64,000 nt of DNA from contig VXBP01002290.1 of the NCBI GenBank assembly GCA_013400115.1, forward strand, positions 744,001 through 808,000, in the 5' to 3' direction. A program made the translations under genes and the position numbers. The DNA is from Rhinopomastus cyanomelas (Eukaryota; Chordata; Aves; Bucerotiformes; Rhinopomastidae). Of the stretch, positions 62,231 through 64,000 are shown in pieces. Within the stretch, counting starts at the first letter, position 1, and the number at the start of each line of letters is the position of its first letter. The notes under the pieces were generated by a model, which did no database searches, was not told the origin of the DNA, and saw only the letters and a program-made list of their open reading frames with translations.

Positions 62231-64000
62231 GTGGATGCAGTGACAGGAGGCTTTACTGACTGGTTTACCTGAGCAAGTAACTGGCCAGAAGATATGGACT
62301 GAGCAGGGAGTTCTCGCAGCTCTGACAGTTGTGCAGTTCTGCTGTATTCTGCTCTGCCTGTTCTGTACAAGACAGGCTCCTTCTGGTAGCTTCAGCTCTC
62401 AGTGTATTTTCCTGACATGGTTTTACACATTTAGTGCTCACTCTGTATAACACAACTTATTAGCAGAGGAAAGGTAAAAGACAAAGAATCAGCTGATCAG
62501 AACAAGAATAATTCATGCTCACCAGTGGCTAATATTCAGCACATGGCTAACAGCAAGGCTGCAGAACAGAAACACCCTAGAGCAATGACGTGTCTGCACT
62601 GAGCTCACAAGTACAACTGCACTTTGGCCCTACTGCTTGTTTGCATTAACATTTCCCTTTAATCACACAATCATATGCTGCTTTGCTCAGGACACGGACT
62701 GGATGGTGCTCAGTTTATCAGCAACTATTCAATATCTGCTTTACCCTCAATCAAAATGTGGCTTTATGTCTTATTTATGGCTACTACTAACAGCCTGCTC
62801 TGTAGACAGAACTATTTATTTCCCCCCGAGCTCTTCTGTGGTGTTCATCACTCTGGCATGTGAGTGCTCTGCAAAGATTAATTTATCTTCATAAAGCCTC
62901 TTCAAAATGAGAGGAGATGGTATTCCCATTTTACAGATCAGGAGCTGTTGCACAGACAGATTGAGGTCAAACATTTCCACTCATGATAGCACCTAATATG
63001 AAATGTTTCAGATGTATTTTTTTAAGGTATCTTGAAAAATAACACCAAAACAAAAATCTTCTGCTTCATGTAGCCTCTGTCTGGGTCCTTATGAAGTCAG
63101 GTATCACAAGAACAGGCGAGCAGTAGGAACTGTAAATGCTAGCCAACAGAAATAAGGAAGAAAGCCTTTCAGCTGTCAGACCTAGGAATACTGAGAACGA
63201 ATACAGACACCCCATGTGAACATAAAATACTTTATGAGTCCTCAATGAAGCAGCAAAATAAACCTTGAGCAATTGCACACAGAGGAACTTTTCTCTGTGG
63301 TTTACAACATGGAGAGCACAGTTTAAGGTAGGAGGAACTGCAGGTTCTCTCCAGTTCTTGGGGTCTATCCCATTAAGCAGGGACAAAACCAGGAAGCTTT
63401 GTAGGGTAGGAGACCACCCTGGGAAGGAAGGCTTTTGTTTTATTAGTGTCTTAAAAGCATCTGTGGATCAAATGTGCCAGTATCACTTTACAGCATGAAA
63501 ATGCAGCCCAGGGGACTCTCAAGACTCATCTCTTCAAATGCTGATACCTCTTTGTCAGATTTAATAAAAGGCAGCTACAAAAACAAAGTGGGCCATGTGG
63601 TCTCAATGAAGCAGAGACCAAGGCAATCAATAATAGAAACAATCTGCACTTACTTGCTGGGAGAATTTGCTTTGAGCAGCAACATCTATATTACAAGGCA
63701 TCACTCAAGACGTCCCTTTGATTTTTCTTGGGACAATGAGCCCACTGAGCCCAAAGCACATCTGTGCTTACAGAGATTTGCAAACCCAGGACAGTGTTTA
63801 GACTGATAACGTGACCAAGCAACCATACGATGGTGGATCAGAGCTTGCAGGATGTTTGATCCTCCCTCCTCTGTCCTAGAATGGGCATGTTTCTACCTCA
63901 AAATAAAATCTCCCTGATAAAAGCATTGATTTTTTTAATGTAACATAGACATTATTTTCTGTTGCCATTTCATAATCCTTTTCACTGAAGGCCACAGCAG

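Larger units (their letters stand above)
55770..64000. other. Region right of the CpG island, no gene recognised
   Basis: Apart from the CR1 copies and simple repeats listed separately, I see only short open frames with no protein resemblance. If RAB11FIP4 has a distant first exon, as in mammals, this is part of its first introns. A direct repeat of about 16 bp (TTTTCCCCTACTAGGG / TTTTCCCCTAATAGG) lies at 60121-60152. Confidence 0.5.

Overview
The window is nuclear DNA from a bird. The repeats are CR1 LINE fragments, including one with the avian CR1 tail of repeated ATTCTATG-like octamers at 62210-62230. The genes are split by GT-AG introns, and CpG islands mark promoter-like sites. Most of the 64 kb is non-coding. 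I found no operon, phage, CRISPR array or intact mobile element.

The main gene is RAB11FIP4 on the minus strand. Twelve exons can be placed between 44357 and the stop codon at 32485-32487. They join in frame into 523 codons plus stop and carry the coiled-coil region and the C-terminal Rab11-binding domain. The family protein is about 640 residues long, so the N-terminal EF-hand exons are missing. They probably lie beyond the right edge or were not recognisable. The 3' UTR appears to run down to about 25.1 kb. A CpG island at 55.5-55.76 kb, with a good minus-strand splice donor, may be an internal promoter of the same gene.

Downstream of RAB11FIP4 on the same strand lie a tRNA-Thr(CGT) gene (19467-19538) inside a CpG island, then the miR-193a hairpin (7853-7923) inside a larger CpG island. 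From memory, the order RAB11FIP4, tRNA-Thr-CGT, miR-193a matches human 17q11.2, so this looks like an old conserved block. miR-365, the usual next neighbour, was not found before the left edge.

The rest is intron, UTR and intergenic DNA with CR1 fragments, simple repeats, a pyrimidine-rich minisatellite-like tract (54.7-55.19 kb), a 41-bp tandem duplication in one intron, and a perfect 36-bp palindrome just upstream of a splice acceptor. I see no clearly new biological system. The points most worth checking are that palindrome, a tandem 3' splice site, the candidate internal promoter and the conserved tRNA/miRNA block.
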